Assembly (NCBI RefSeq): GCF_927798175.1
Contig: NZ_CAKMMP010000001.1
Location: 186,001 to 250,000 of the forward strand
Direction of reading: 5' to 3'
Length of the DNA stretch: 64,000 nt
Source: Paenibacillus sp. JJ-223
GTDB lineage: Bacteria > Bacillota > Bacilli > Paenibacillales > Paenibacillaceae
Below, piece after piece: positions 32,561 through 41,582 of the stretch; positions within the stretch are counted from its first letter, which is position 1, and the number at the start of each line of letters is the position of its first letter. The position numbers and the translations under genes are program-made. The notes under the pieces were generated by a model. It did no database searches, was not told the DNA's origin, and saw only the letters and a program-made list of their open reading frames with translations.

Positions 32561-34030
32561 GTGAAACATTCGGCCGGATTGGTGCCAGGAAGACTGCTTG
32601 GCGACAGATACCGCATCGTTTCGGTTCTAGGCACAGGCGGCATGAGCCGTGTGTACGAAGCCGAGGATTTGAAGCTTCCCGGCAAAACGTGGGCCGTTAA
32701 GGAAAGCGTGATGAGCTTGCCCTATGAGAGCACCATGGACACGGAGGCGGCCCTGCTCATTTCGCTTCGACATCCAAGGCTTCCGCAGATTGTCGATTTC
32801 TTTGCCCCGGATGAACAAGGGTATGCTTACCTGGTTATGGAGCGAATCGAAGGCATGACGCTGGCCGATTATTTCAGACAATGCGGCGGTAAAATCCCGA
32901 TGGAGCAGGTAACGGAATTTGTGCTTCAGTTGCTTGATGTATTGGAATACTTGCATCACCTCGACCCGCCCATTATTTACCGGGATATGAAGCCGTCCAA
33001 CATCATGATCACGCCGGAGCATGAAGTGAGATTGATTGATTTCGGCATTGCCCGGAGTTATAAGACGCTTCAAAATCAGGATACGATCAAGCTGGGAACT
33101 GCCGGATTTGCCGCGCCGGAACAATACGGATCGGGACAAACGGATGCCCGTTCAGACCTATACGGACTTGGCGCACTGATGCTGTATCTCTTGACATGCG
33201 GTGCTTATACGGAGTGGATTCATGGGGTAGAGGCTTCTGTACGAGGCGACGTTCCACGCATGTACATCCCTGTTGTGCGAAGGTTGCTGCGCCAGGAACC
33301 CCAGGAACGTTTTCAATCGGCTGGCGAAGTGCGCACGGAAATTTTGCGAAGACCCGGAAGTGTTCCGCTTTCAGGAAATGCATCGGTAACGATGAATGGT
33401 GGTACCCGTGTCATCGCATTGATGGGAACGGCGGCCGGTGTAGGCGTAACGCATACATCCATAGCGATAAGCCATTATTTGGAGCGGAACAACGGCAAGG
33501 TAGCCATTATTGAAATGTCTCCGCGTTCGCAGTCGTTTAGCCGTATCCAGCAAATCGCCCATGGCGGCAAGCCGCCTGCTGCAGGCCGGAATTTTGTGGT
33601 CAACGGTGTCCACTACTGGAAGCAATCCGGAAGGGCAGATATTTTGTCTTTGCTTGGGGGCAGCTACCAGTTTATCGTCATGGATTTGGGCAGTGGTCAG
33701 GATCAGCAGCGGCTGGAGGAATTTCTAAGAGCCGACCTGCCCATCGTTGTAGGTTCAGGCGCGGAGTGGAGGCAAGCCGAGATTGGAGCTTTGATTCGCT
33801 CGCATCATCGTTTCCCGCGGGACAAGTGGACCTATTGCCTGCCATTGGCCGCTTCGGATGCAGTGCAGCGAATTCGCAAATCACTGGATACGGAACGCGT
33901 ATACAGCCTTCCGCTGCAAACAGATCCCTTTGACAAGGATCCACACATGGATAAGGTGCTTGGGCAATTATTGCATCATCTGACAGGGCATACGCCGGCT
34001 AAGCGTTCGTGGTTTACCAGAAAGAAATGA
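32561..34030 (+). CDS. Hanks-type Ser/Thr kinase fused to a MinD/CpaE-like domain
   Basis: A 489-residue fusion. The kinase (about 12-275) has the P-loop LGTGGMSRVYE, catalytic Lys47, the loop IIYRDMKPSN (Asp142) and DFG at 160, so it should be active. A short linker leads to a C-terminal P-loop-like domain (about 283-475): MGTAAGVGVTHTS near 288 replaces the usual GGxGKT, and MDLGSG stands where a Walker B strand is expected. That half resembles CpaE/TadZ-like proteins of Tad pili. There is no membrane segment and no PASTA repeats, unlike PrkC. A GTG start at 32561 follows AAAGGAGGG. First gene of the Tad-like operon. Confidence 0.85.
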   Translation: MKHSAGLVPGRLLGDRYRIVSVLGTGGMSRVYEAEDLKLPGKTWAVKESVMSLPYESTMDTEAALLISLRHPRLPQIVDFFAPDEQGYAYLVMERIEGMTLADYFRQCGGKIPMEQVTEFVLQLLDVLEYLHHLDPPIIYRDMKPSNIMITPEHEVRLIDFGIARSYKTLQNQDTIKLGTAGFAAPEQYGSGQTDARSDLYGLGALMLYLLTCGAYTEWIHGVEASVRGDVPRMYIPVVRRLLRQEPQERFQSAGEVRTEILRRPGSVPLSGNASVTMNGGTRVIALMGTAAGVGVTHTSIAISHYLERNNGKVAIIEMSPRSQSFSRIQQIAHGGKPPAAGRNFVVNGVHYWKQSGRADILSLLGGSYQFIVMDLGSGQDQQRLEEFLRADLPIVVGSGAEWRQAEIGALIRSHHRFPRDKWTYCLPLAASDAVQRIRKSLDTERVYSLPLQTDPFDKDPHMDKVLGQLLHHLTGHTPAKRSWFTRKK

Positions 34031-34148
34031 GCCGTGTATATGATGGTAAGGCTTACAGGATGAAGTGTGGTGAAGCAAGCTGAGATCATCAAGAAATGAC
34101 GATCAATTCCAAAGCAGAACATGCAATTAAGGGAAAGGAGAGCCTTTT

Positions 34149-35144
34149 TTGTCCAAATTACGAAAGCAAAGCCGACAACGGATTTATGCTGGCCTGATTG
34201 GTGCGGGTGCAGCAGGCCTGCTGTTTGGGGGATACGTGATTTACAGCCTCATTACGCTAAACGACACCAAAGCGGAGATCGAAGCGAAGTTTACAGCAGC
34301 CTTCGAGCAAAAAGAAGCCGAGCTTCTCCAGCAATGGGAGTCGGGGGCGCAGGCATGGGTGACCGTGCGGGATATCGAAGCGGGGGAGCCGATTCTCGCG
34401 GAAGACATTAAGCTTTTTGCCGTCCCCGACGCACAGGCACCGCGCAATTTGTGGTCCAGCAGCAAACAACCCGAAGATCAGCGAGCCAAGATCGAGCTTA
34501 AAAAAGGAACAGCCATTACGACGGAAATGGTTTACGAAGATACGCCTGCTCCTCCGGATTTAAGGAACCGGGAGCTTCAAGTTGTTCTGCTGCCTTCGTC
34601 GTTGGCCCAGGGTGATATCATTGATGTTCGGATCCAGTTTCCGACAGGCCAGGACTACATTCTATTGTCGAAAAAGAAGGTGGAGCGCCTCAATGCCTCT
34701 ACATTATGGATTACGATGACGGAAGAAGAGATCTTGTCGCTATCCAGTGCGATCGTGGATGCCTACTTACATAAAGCTTCAATCTACGCCCTTACCTATG
34801 TGGAACCCCAGTTTCAAACTGCGGCCATACCGACGTATCCAGCGAATCAGGAGGTGTTGAAATTGCTGGAGAGCGATCCGAATATCGTCAGGCGGGCCGA
34901 GCAGGAACTAGTGCGCCAAGTGCGCAGCTCATTGGAAAGCTCGCTTGCAATCTCTGCTGCCGCGCCTTCGCGGAGCGTTGAACAGGATGTGGCGCAATCC
35001 TCTGTTTCGTACAATAACCGTCCAGTCGCTGGCGAACGAACGGATCAGTCCGCGAACGTTGATCCAGGCAGCGTGTTTGACCAACCGGCGGACAGCGGCA
35101 GTGCTGAGGAACAACAACAAAGGGTGCTGACTGGCGGGCAATGA
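34149..35144 (+). CDS. SAF-domain, CpaB/RcpC-like membrane-anchored protein
   Basis: A 331-residue protein with an N-terminal membrane segment (about 13-35, GLIGAGAAGLLFGGYVIYSL), a coiled stretch, then a SAF-like domain (WVTVRDIEAGEPILAEDIKL and KKGTAITTEMVYED). A second beta-rich part follows (QGDIIDVRIQFPTGQDY). The last 80 residues are low-complexity Ser, Gln and Asp. CpaB/RcpC proteins stabilise the outer part of Tad pili in Gram-negatives; Firmicutes versions are anchored at the membrane. A TTG start at 34149 has GGAAAGGAG upstream. Confidence 0.75.
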   Translation: MSKLRKQSRQRIYAGLIGAGAAGLLFGGYVIYSLITLNDTKAEIEAKFTAAFEQKEAELLQQWESGAQAWVTVRDIEAGEPILAEDIKLFAVPDAQAPRNLWSSSKQPEDQRAKIELKKGTAITTEMVYEDTPAPPDLRNRELQVVLLPSSLAQGDIIDVRIQFPTGQDYILLSKKKVERLNASTLWITMTEEEILSLSSAIVDAYLHKASIYALTYVEPQFQTAAIPTYPANQEVLKLLESDPNIVRRAEQELVRQVRSSLESSLAISAAAPSRSVEQDVAQSSVSYNNRPVAGERTDQSANVDPGSVFDQPADSGSAEEQQQRVLTGGQ

Positions 35145-35215
35145 GACACAGAAAAACAAGCGATTTATTCTATTAATGATTCTTATAACAACGCGATTGT
35201 TTAGGAGGGGTTCAA

Positions 35216-35929
35216 TTGCATGCATGGATTTTTGCGGGATTGTGCGAGAAAACGGATCTGATGTTGTACTTGTGCAAAATTTTGGCGGCGTCCGGTAAAA
35301 GGGTTTTGCTTGTAGATGGTACGCTTCAACAGAAATACATGTATAGCGTGGGTGAAGGCAATCACTCGCTTCGCATTACTGAGTTTGAAGGATTCGACGT
35401 CGCTTGCCAATTCGTTACGTCCGCAGCGGTTGAGGGCCATCTCGAAGCAAGCGGCGAAGGGATTGACGCTTATGATTACATCGTTTATGACGTGGAAAGC
35501 TCCCATTTCGCTTCCCGAGATTTATGGCTGCAAGCCGAGATCCGTCTCTGGGTCTGCGATTACGAGCGTTATAATCTCGAGCGTAGCAAGGGCTGGCTGG
35601 AGCATTTGCTGGAGGAACAGGACTTGCCGGGCAATCTTTCGTTTCAACGGATTTTGATCAATGCGGTGGATTGCAAACTGGATGTTCAATATTTATGGAC
35701 ATATCTTGATAGAGGCCCGTTTGAGTGGACTGCAGAATCTCTGGTGCTGCCCTGGGATGAACTGATTGCGGCAGTCAAATTGGAAAATGAGCATCATCGC
35801 CGAATACGGCTGGGCCCACTTTCTCGAAACTACAAAAAATCGCTTCGCCGCCTGATCGAGCAGCTGACAGGCTGGGAACCGATTCAGAGCCGCAAGGCGA
35901 TGAAAGAAGCAGAAAGGATGAGGGCATGA
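35216..35929 (+). CDS. MinD/ParA-like protein without a Walker A motif
   Basis: A 237-residue protein with the outline of a MinD/TadZ fold: IFAGLCEKTDLMLYLCKILA then GKRVLLVDG and YIVYDVES. The expected GGxGKT is replaced by GLCEKTDLM, so nucleotide binding is doubtful; atypical TadZ localisation proteins are a precedent. Basic C-terminus (SRNYKKSLRRLI). A TTG start at 35216 follows TAGGAGGGG. Its stop overlaps the next start by 4 bp. Confidence 0.6.
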   Translation: MHAWIFAGLCEKTDLMLYLCKILAASGKRVLLVDGTLQQKYMYSVGEGNHSLRITEFEGFDVACQFVTSAAVEGHLEASGEGIDAYDYIVYDVESSHFASRDLWLQAEIRLWVCDYERYNLERSKGWLEHLLEEQDLPGNLSFQRILINAVDCKLDVQYLWTYLDRGPFEWTAESLVLPWDELIAAVKLENEHHRRIRLGPLSRNYKKSLRRLIEQLTGWEPIQSRKAMKEAERMRA

Positions 35930-36756
35930 GTACGGTAGCGTTTTGGAGTCCATTTCCCGGAAGCGGCTGCACCTCCAGCTCATTGATTGGCGCGTATGCT
36001 ATGGGTTTGCAGTACAGAGTAAGAATTTTACTGGTGAATTCAGGACAGGCGGGCAGCGGAGTGGAGGCGTTGCTTCCTCCGATTCAAGGGTATGAAGCAG
36101 ACTCGCTTCACCGTTTTGACGAAGGGGGATGGGATGCCATCGAGCGGCTGCATGCCAGCGGCGCATTGACCAAACATAACGTCAAGGATCATGCCAAACC
36201 GCTGATCAAAGACCGCTTGGACTTGCTGACCGGTTCCATGAACAATATGGAGCGATTGCATAAAGGGCAGGCTGAACCGCTGAACTCGCTGCTGAATGCG
36301 GCGAACGAATACTATGATCTGGTCATCGTAGAGGCGGGTCAGGAAGGGAGAGATGCAAGTCTTCTTCTGCAGCGCGCTGAGTTCGTGGTCGTTCATTTGA
36401 CGCAGAACATGAGGGAGCTTGAACAGTTTTTTGAAGGAGAAATGCCTTCTTGTATGAAAGACCGAAAAATGCATTTGGTAATTGGCAAGTATGACCCGCA
36501 TGCCCGAGCAACGCTAGCGAACATTCGTCGTCGTTTCCGATATAAGGGGACGATGTCGGCGATCCCGTACACAACGGGGTACCTTGATGCAGCCAATCGG
36601 CGCGATGTGGGGAGTTTTCTGCAATTGCACGGGTGGGGTGGCAATGAAGGAAAAGGGAAAGACAGTTTCAGCAAGCATATGGCTGAATTCGCTCGCCTGA
36701 TCATGGACGGCGCAGGAATGCGCACGATCTTGAAAAGGCTTGAAAGGGGAGCCTGA
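35926..36756 (+). CDS. MinD/CpaE-like ATPase
   Basis: A 276-residue protein starting VAFWSPFPGSGCTSSSLIGA, a variant P-loop (residues about 9-19) without the usual deviant Lys. RILLVNSGQAG and YDLVIVEAGQEG follow as the next strands of the fold, and LVIGKYDP and AIPYTTGY continue it. It is the third MinD-like domain in four genes. In Tad systems such proteins place the machine at a pole or site. Start overlaps the previous stop; 5 bp separate it from the next gene. Confidence 0.7.
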   Translation: MSTVAFWSPFPGSGCTSSSLIGAYAMGLQYRVRILLVNSGQAGSGVEALLPPIQGYEADSLHRFDEGGWDAIERLHASGALTKHNVKDHAKPLIKDRLDLLTGSMNNMERLHKGQAEPLNSLLNAANEYYDLVIVEAGQEGRDASLLLQRAEFVVVHLTQNMRELEQFFEGEMPSCMKDRKMHLVIGKYDPHARATLANIRRRFRYKGTMSAIPYTTGYLDAANRRDVGSFLQLHGWGGNEGKGKDSFSKHMAEFARLIMDGAGMRTILKRLERGA

Positions 36757-36761
36757 CCTTC

Positions 36762-38588
36762 ATGGGGGTGAATGGTACATTAATCGGCGTAATGCTGCTT
36801 GGAATCATCCTCTTTTTTGGGGCGAAATACAGGAAGCTTGATCGTGAACAACAAGAACGGAAAGATCATAATCACGAATCGCTAACCATCGAAGGTTTGA
36901 CGGAGAAAGTAAAACATTCGCTGCATGAGTTAAGTCACAGCCAGTTGGCCGACGCCGACTTGCATGAAGAGGAATATCAGCGGAGAATCAACCAGCGTGC
37001 CGAGATGCGGAAAGCGCTGAAAGGCTGTGTCTCCGGCAGCCTGAGCGACAAACTTTATGTTAAAAGACTCATCGGCGATCTGCTCACGCGGAGTCTTGGA
37101 TTGAACAAGACCACCATTGATGAAGTCATTCCATTTGAAGATCAGGAATTGTTAACGGTTCAGGATCGCTTTGAAATTGTGTTTTTTTTGTACAAACAGC
37201 AATTCGGGGTGGATGCTCTTTCCCGGCTGATCGAAACGTATGATCTTGGGAAATTGCGAATGGAGGCAGAAGGGGAGAACGGGGGGAGCTACTACATTTC
37301 GGAGGAAGACATCCATTACGTTTTCGATTGCGAATACCGCAGGCTAGAATTTCATGAAAAAAGAGATATCGTCGTGCAGCGAATCTATCAACACTACAAA
37401 GGGTTTTCGATTGTTGACGAGATTCGTGACCAACGCATTGATGGCGTGAGCGGCGGAGTCAGCGGCATATTGGATACGCAGGATCAAGGAGGTCGGTTAC
37501 CTGCATCGTGGAATGATCTGATACAGGATACATCGTTTGTGGATGAAGCGAAAGAGCCTTTAAGCGCAGCGGAGAGCGTTTGGATTTTTTACAAGGGGAG
37601 ATCGATCCACCTGTCGTTTCTGTCCTTTGGCAGCGTCCGTGAACTGAAAAGGGTATGCCAGAACATTTACAAATACAACTACCCTGGACAGTTGTCCGAG
37701 GCGAACGGATATAAAGTGAACGAGATGAAAGACGGTTCGCGCGTTGTTGTCGTTCGTCCTCCGTTTGCGGAATCGTGGGCCTTTTTCGTACGGAAGTTCG
37801 ATATTCCGAATGCTTCGCTGGAGCAGCTTGTCACTGGCGAAAATGCGGAGCTGCCGATTATGCTGTTGTGTTATTTGATGAAAGGAAGCCGGATTACCGC
37901 TGTGACCGGAGCTCAGGGTTCGGGGAAAACAACGCTCCTTATGGCCATGGTGAAACACATTTATCCATCGTATACCTTGCGTGTGCAAGAGATGGCCTTC
38001 GAGCTGCAGCTGAGACGTATTTATAGCCGGCGCAACATATTGAGCTTTCGCGAAACCGAGCATATTTCCGGTCAGGAAGGCCTAGATTTACAGAAAAAAA
38101 CGGACGGAACCGTGAATATTTTGGGCGAAGTAGCGAGTGACGAAGTAGCGGCCTGGATGATTCAAATGTCTCAAGTCGCCAGTCTGTTCACGCTGTTCAC
38201 TCACCATGCCAAAACGTTCAGGGATCTTGTGTTTTCCCTGCGCAATTCACTGCTCAAAACAGGGATGTTTCAACATGAACATATTGCCGAAGAGCAGGTC
38301 GTCAGCGTGATCAATTTCGACGTGCACATGAAAAAAGATGCGGAGGGACGCAGATACATCGAGCGAATCACCGAATGCCTGCCGCGTTCCGGGCAGATCG
38401 AGAGCGTTGAAGAGCGGGTAGGGTTTTCGTTCCGCAACGTGGTCGAGTATCGGGACGGAAGTTATGTTGCGGCTGCGCCTTTAACTGCTGAAAGCATGTC
38501 CGAAATGCGGGATCAAATGACGATGCAGGATGCAGACCGGTTCGAGCGGTTTCTGAGCAAACATTGGGGGGATACCCATGCCGTTTAA
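36762..38588 (+). CDS. CpaF/TadA-like secretion ATPase, membrane-anchored
   Basis: A 608-residue ATPase of the type II/IV secretion superfamily. Unlike most CpaF proteins it begins with a membrane segment (about 6-24, LIGVMLLGIILFFGAKY). The N-terminal domain (about 90-330) is diverged. Walker A GAQGSGKTTLL is near residue 383. The Walker B/His-box region reads NILGEVASDEVAAW and LFTHHAKTFRDL, where family members have GE.R..E and H.gs..T.HA. It should power assembly or export of the pilin-like proteins encoded downstream. Its end overlaps the TadB/TadC-like gene by 11 bp. Confidence 0.82.
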   Translation: MGVNGTLIGVMLLGIILFFGAKYRKLDREQQERKDHNHESLTIEGLTEKVKHSLHELSHSQLADADLHEEEYQRRINQRAEMRKALKGCVSGSLSDKLYVKRLIGDLLTRSLGLNKTTIDEVIPFEDQELLTVQDRFEIVFFLYKQQFGVDALSRLIETYDLGKLRMEAEGENGGSYYISEEDIHYVFDCEYRRLEFHEKRDIVVQRIYQHYKGFSIVDEIRDQRIDGVSGGVSGILDTQDQGGRLPASWNDLIQDTSFVDEAKEPLSAAESVWIFYKGRSIHLSFLSFGSVRELKRVCQNIYKYNYPGQLSEANGYKVNEMKDGSRVVVVRPPFAESWAFFVRKFDIPNASLEQLVTGENAELPIMLLCYLMKGSRITAVTGAQGSGKTTLLMAMVKHIYPSYTLRVQEMAFELQLRRIYSRRNILSFRETEHISGQEGLDLQKKTDGTVNILGEVASDEVAAWMIQMSQVASLFTLFTHHAKTFRDLVFSLRNSLLKTGMFQHEHIAEEQVVSVINFDVHMKKDAEGRRYIERITECLPRSGQIESVEERVGFSFRNVVEYRDGSYVAAAPLTAESMSEMRDQMTMQDADRFERFLSKHWGDTHAV

Positions 38589-40647
38589 ATCGATCCTGTT
38601 ATTGCTGCTTGCATGCTGTGCTGTAGGTCTGGCGGTTGTCATGCTGATTCTAGCGATTCTCCGCCATAAAGGAGGTGTTGCAGCAACCAGACGGCAAACC
38701 GTATTTTCCATGCCAGGAAGCCGGAGGCTTGCCGGTTGGAGATCGTTCTTATTGCAGAGCTATCGTTGGAGCATGAAACTGCCGTTATGGTCTGCATACG
38801 TTCTGCAGGTCAAAAAGAGGATTTCGTTCCGCCATGTCGGAGATGAAATGGCGCTGAGAAAAACGACGATGGGGATCGTGCTCATCGTCGCAGGAAGCTG
38901 CAGTTTAGTCGGTATCGTTCTGTTGATGGTTCAACCTGGATGGAGCTTTTTGTTATTGGTTGTTCTGTGCGCGGTTGTGTTGAACAGCCTGGTCTTGGAT
39001 ATGTGGCTAAATCGCTTGGAGAAACGTTTGTTGATGCAGATGCTGGATGTGTTTGCCGAAGTGCGTCATCGTTATCACCAGCACGGCATGATCGAAGAAG
39101 CGCTATACGAGGCAGCGGAAACAGGCAAAGGGGAAGCCGCGCAGCAAGTCATGCTCATCTACGAGGCGTTGACTTCACCGGATCCGAACGAGGCGCTGGA
39201 AAGGTATTATGAGGTTGCTCCTAACCGTTTTTTGAAAGGATTTGCGGGCATGTCCTACTTGGTCATGGAATTCGGGGATAAGGACAGGGCGCACGGCTCC
39301 ATCTATCTGAAGGGGCTCGGCAACCTCACGCAGGAAATCCACTTGGAAATTTTGCGCAGGGACAAGCTGGATTACCTGTTGAAAGGGCTCAATATCATTG
39401 CGCTTGCCCCGGTACTGTTTACGGCGCCGATCGAGCGTTGGGCCAGAAGCAGCTTTCCTTCGATGGATGAGTTTTACGGAAGCAAGCTGGGGTTCGTAAC
39501 CAAGATATCCATCTATGTGGTGATTATTGCTGCCTATTTACTGCTGCAGCGCCTGCAACAGTACGATGAAACGCGTTTTCGGGCAGGGCGCAGCAATACC
39601 GTATGGGAGCGAATCCTTTACAAGCAGCCTTTTATTCGAAAATGCTCATTTCTGCTTGCAGCCAAACCCGGCAGCATCAAGTACGGCCAAACCGTACGTT
39701 TGATGAGAGAGAGCAGCTCGGAGCTCAAGTATGAATGGTTGGCTATTCGAAGGTTTGTCCTCTTTGCAGGATGCTTTCTATTCTCTCTTTGTTGCATTGC
39801 TGCGCTTCACCAGGTGGAACGGAACCATATTTTATATGCGCCTGTCCGGGATGACCGAATGTTCGGAGCCATGTCTGCAGATGAATTGAAACAAGCCCAG
39901 GATACGGCGGATCTGGACCGGGCTGTGCTGCAGCAGGTCTCCAAAGCAGGGAATGCGACTCATGACGAAATCGTCCAAGCGCTAGAGCGCGTTAGTTCCC
40001 GGAAGCTTAAGGACGAGGTGCAGAATGAAACGGTTGCCCGGATCACGCAAAAATGGGAGAAGCTTCAACGTCAATATTTGCAGTGGTGGGAACTGCTCAT
40101 TGCTTTTCTGATCGGCACGTCCGGGTATTATTTGCCCATATGGCTGATGCTGTTTCAGCGCAAAATGCGCGGCATGGACATGCTGCATGAAATTTACCAG
40201 TTCCAGACGGTCATCTCGATTTTGCGCGACATGGAGCGGATGTCGGTGGAAGAGATTCTGGAGTGGCTTAACCGGTTTGCCGTCATTTTCAAACGCCCTT
40301 TGCAAAAGTGCCTGCTTCATTTCGAACATGGGCCGGAGGATGCCCTTGAACATTTAAAGGCGGATGCGCGGCTCCCGGAGTTTCAACGCCTTGTGGACAA
40401 GCTGCAGCTTGCGCTGGGCAAAATTTCGATCCAGGAAGCATTTGATGATCTGGATAGCATGATGTCTTTTTATTTTGAACAACGCAAGCAGGAGTACGCC
40501 AACATGGTCGATGCCAAGGCTGCATGGGGAAAAATGATCGGGTTTGCGCCTATGTATGCACTGGTCTTTCTCTACTTGGTCGTCCCGCTTGTTGGCATGA
40601 GCTTCCTGCAGATGAACATGTATTACGAACAAATCCAAAAATTATAA
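38578..40647 (+). CDS. fused TadB-TadC-like inner-membrane platform protein
   Basis: A 689-residue polytopic protein with about eight membrane segments (near residues 5-27, 95-145, 270-287, 300-322, 380-402, 495-520, 655-678). Two type II secretion F-like parts are seen: one around VRHRYHQHGMIEEALYEAAE and KGFAGMSYLVMEFGD, the other around YQFQTVISILRDMERMSVEE and LPEFQRLVDKLQLALGKISI. In Tad loci these are separate genes, tadB and tadC. The ATG at 38578 lies inside the end of the ATPase gene. The fusion is inferred from two F-like cores; exact limits are uncertain. Confidence 0.75.
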   Translation: MPFKSILLLLLACCAVGLAVVMLILAILRHKGGVAATRRQTVFSMPGSRRLAGWRSFLLQSYRWSMKLPLWSAYVLQVKKRISFRHVGDEMALRKTTMGIVLIVAGSCSLVGIVLLMVQPGWSFLLLVVLCAVVLNSLVLDMWLNRLEKRLLMQMLDVFAEVRHRYHQHGMIEEALYEAAETGKGEAAQQVMLIYEALTSPDPNEALERYYEVAPNRFLKGFAGMSYLVMEFGDKDRAHGSIYLKGLGNLTQEIHLEILRRDKLDYLLKGLNIIALAPVLFTAPIERWARSSFPSMDEFYGSKLGFVTKISIYVVIIAAYLLLQRLQQYDETRFRAGRSNTVWERILYKQPFIRKCSFLLAAKPGSIKYGQTVRLMRESSSELKYEWLAIRRFVLFAGCFLFSLCCIAALHQVERNHILYAPVRDDRMFGAMSADELKQAQDTADLDRAVLQQVSKAGNATHDEIVQALERVSSRKLKDEVQNETVARITQKWEKLQRQYLQWWELLIAFLIGTSGYYLPIWLMLFQRKMRGMDMLHEIYQFQTVISILRDMERMSVEEILEWLNRFAVIFKRPLQKCLLHFEHGPEDALEHLKADARLPEFQRLVDKLQLALGKISIQEAFDDLDSMMSFYFEQRKQEYANMVDAKAAWGKMIGFAPMYALVFLYLVVPLVGMSFLQMNMYYEQIQKL

Positions 40648-40678
40648 ATCATACAACTTATTTTGGGAGGAATTGAAA

Positions 40679-41164
40679 ATGAACAATGCATCCAGTGCGC
40701 TAAAGGTTGCTGCCGGGATTTTTTTGACGATTGCCTTGATTACGATCGTGGTGCTGCTGTTTATATCGGCCCAGGAGGCCACCAAGACGGCACAGAACAA
40801 CTTCGCGGACATTCAGACCGAATTGTCTCAGGCTGCATTCACCGTTTATGACGGAACAACGATCAGCGGCTCCCAGGTGACCAATGCGCTGCGAAAGTAT
40901 GCGGACAAGGACCAGTTCGGCATTCAGATCATTACTGGCAAAAACGCAGCGGGACAATGGTACGGCAATGAATTGAACATTTCACGTGACGTCAATAACG
41001 CAGATTATGGCTCGGTGATCGCGCCTGATATCAAGGTAGGGAGCATTAATCAAACGATGAACGAGAAAGACAACCAATACGTCAATCCGAGCGGGAAATT
41101 CAAAGCGATCATCGTGAAAGATAAGTCCAATGTGGTGAGAGGGCTTATTTTCACACAATCGTGA
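40679..41164 (+). CDS. pilin-like protein with N-terminal anchor
   Basis: A 161-residue protein with one hydrophobic helix (about 10-32, VAAGIFLTIALITIVVLLF) right after a short basic head, the layout of Flp pilins and TadE/F pseudopilins. The soluble part includes VYDGTTISGSQVTNALRKY and GIQIITGKNAAG. A related SGxxV helix occurs in the next protein. The ATG at 40679 follows GGGAGG at 8 bases. No prepilin peptidase was found nearby. Possibly the major subunit, given its size, a clean ribosome site and a 31-bp gap before it. Confidence 0.6.
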   Translation: MNNASSALKVAAGIFLTIALITIVVLLFISAQEATKTAQNNFADIQTELSQAAFTVYDGTTISGSQVTNALRKYADKDQFGIQIITGKNAAGQWYGNELNISRDVNNADYGSVIAPDIKVGSINQTMNEKDNQYVNPSGKFKAIIVKDKSNVVRGLIFTQS

Positions 41165-41180
41165 CAGGAGCTGGAGGGTG

Positions 41181-41582
41181 ATGTCCCGAAACACGCAGCA
41201 GCTTATGTTGTTTTGCACGGCGGTAGTTATGTTTGTTGCAGCTTGTATGCACGGACAGCATCATGTTCGCCACTTGGCACAAGCCATTGATCAGACCATC
41301 CAGGGAACGGAAGCTATGGAGGGCAAGTTGACAGCAACGCTGAGAATTTCTGAGCCGGAACGTTATAGCGGAGCGGAAGTGCTGCATACGGTCAGACAGA
41401 TGACGGGGACAACCATTCAGGTGGAGGTGGACGGAAGCACCTATCGTATAGACCCTTTGGCAGATAGAGGGGCGACCGTTCCGGTCCAGCTTATGGGTCT
41501 CTACAGGCCTGAGTTTATCAGAGACGAGTCCGGGCAGCTGAATAAAATCTCGTTCTGGAAGGAGGCCGGAGATATTGATTAA
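41181..41582 (+). CDS. small anchored protein related to the preceding pilin-like protein
   Basis: A 133-residue protein starting SRNTQQLMLFCTAVVMFVAA (membrane helix). The soluble part has RYSGAEVLHTVRQMTGTTIQ, comparable to ISGSQVTNALRKY in the previous protein, followed by DGSTYRIDP. The ATG at 41181 is preceded by GGAGCTGGAGGG; GTG at 41178 is possible. It overlaps the next gene by 8 bp. A minor pilin or pseudopilin role is inferred from position and layout. Confidence 0.55.
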   Translation: MSRNTQQLMLFCTAVVMFVAACMHGQHHVRHLAQAIDQTIQGTEAMEGKLTATLRISEPERYSGAEVLHTVRQMTGTTIQVEVDGSTYRIDPLADRGATVPVQLMGLYRPEFIRDESGQLNKISFWKEAGDID

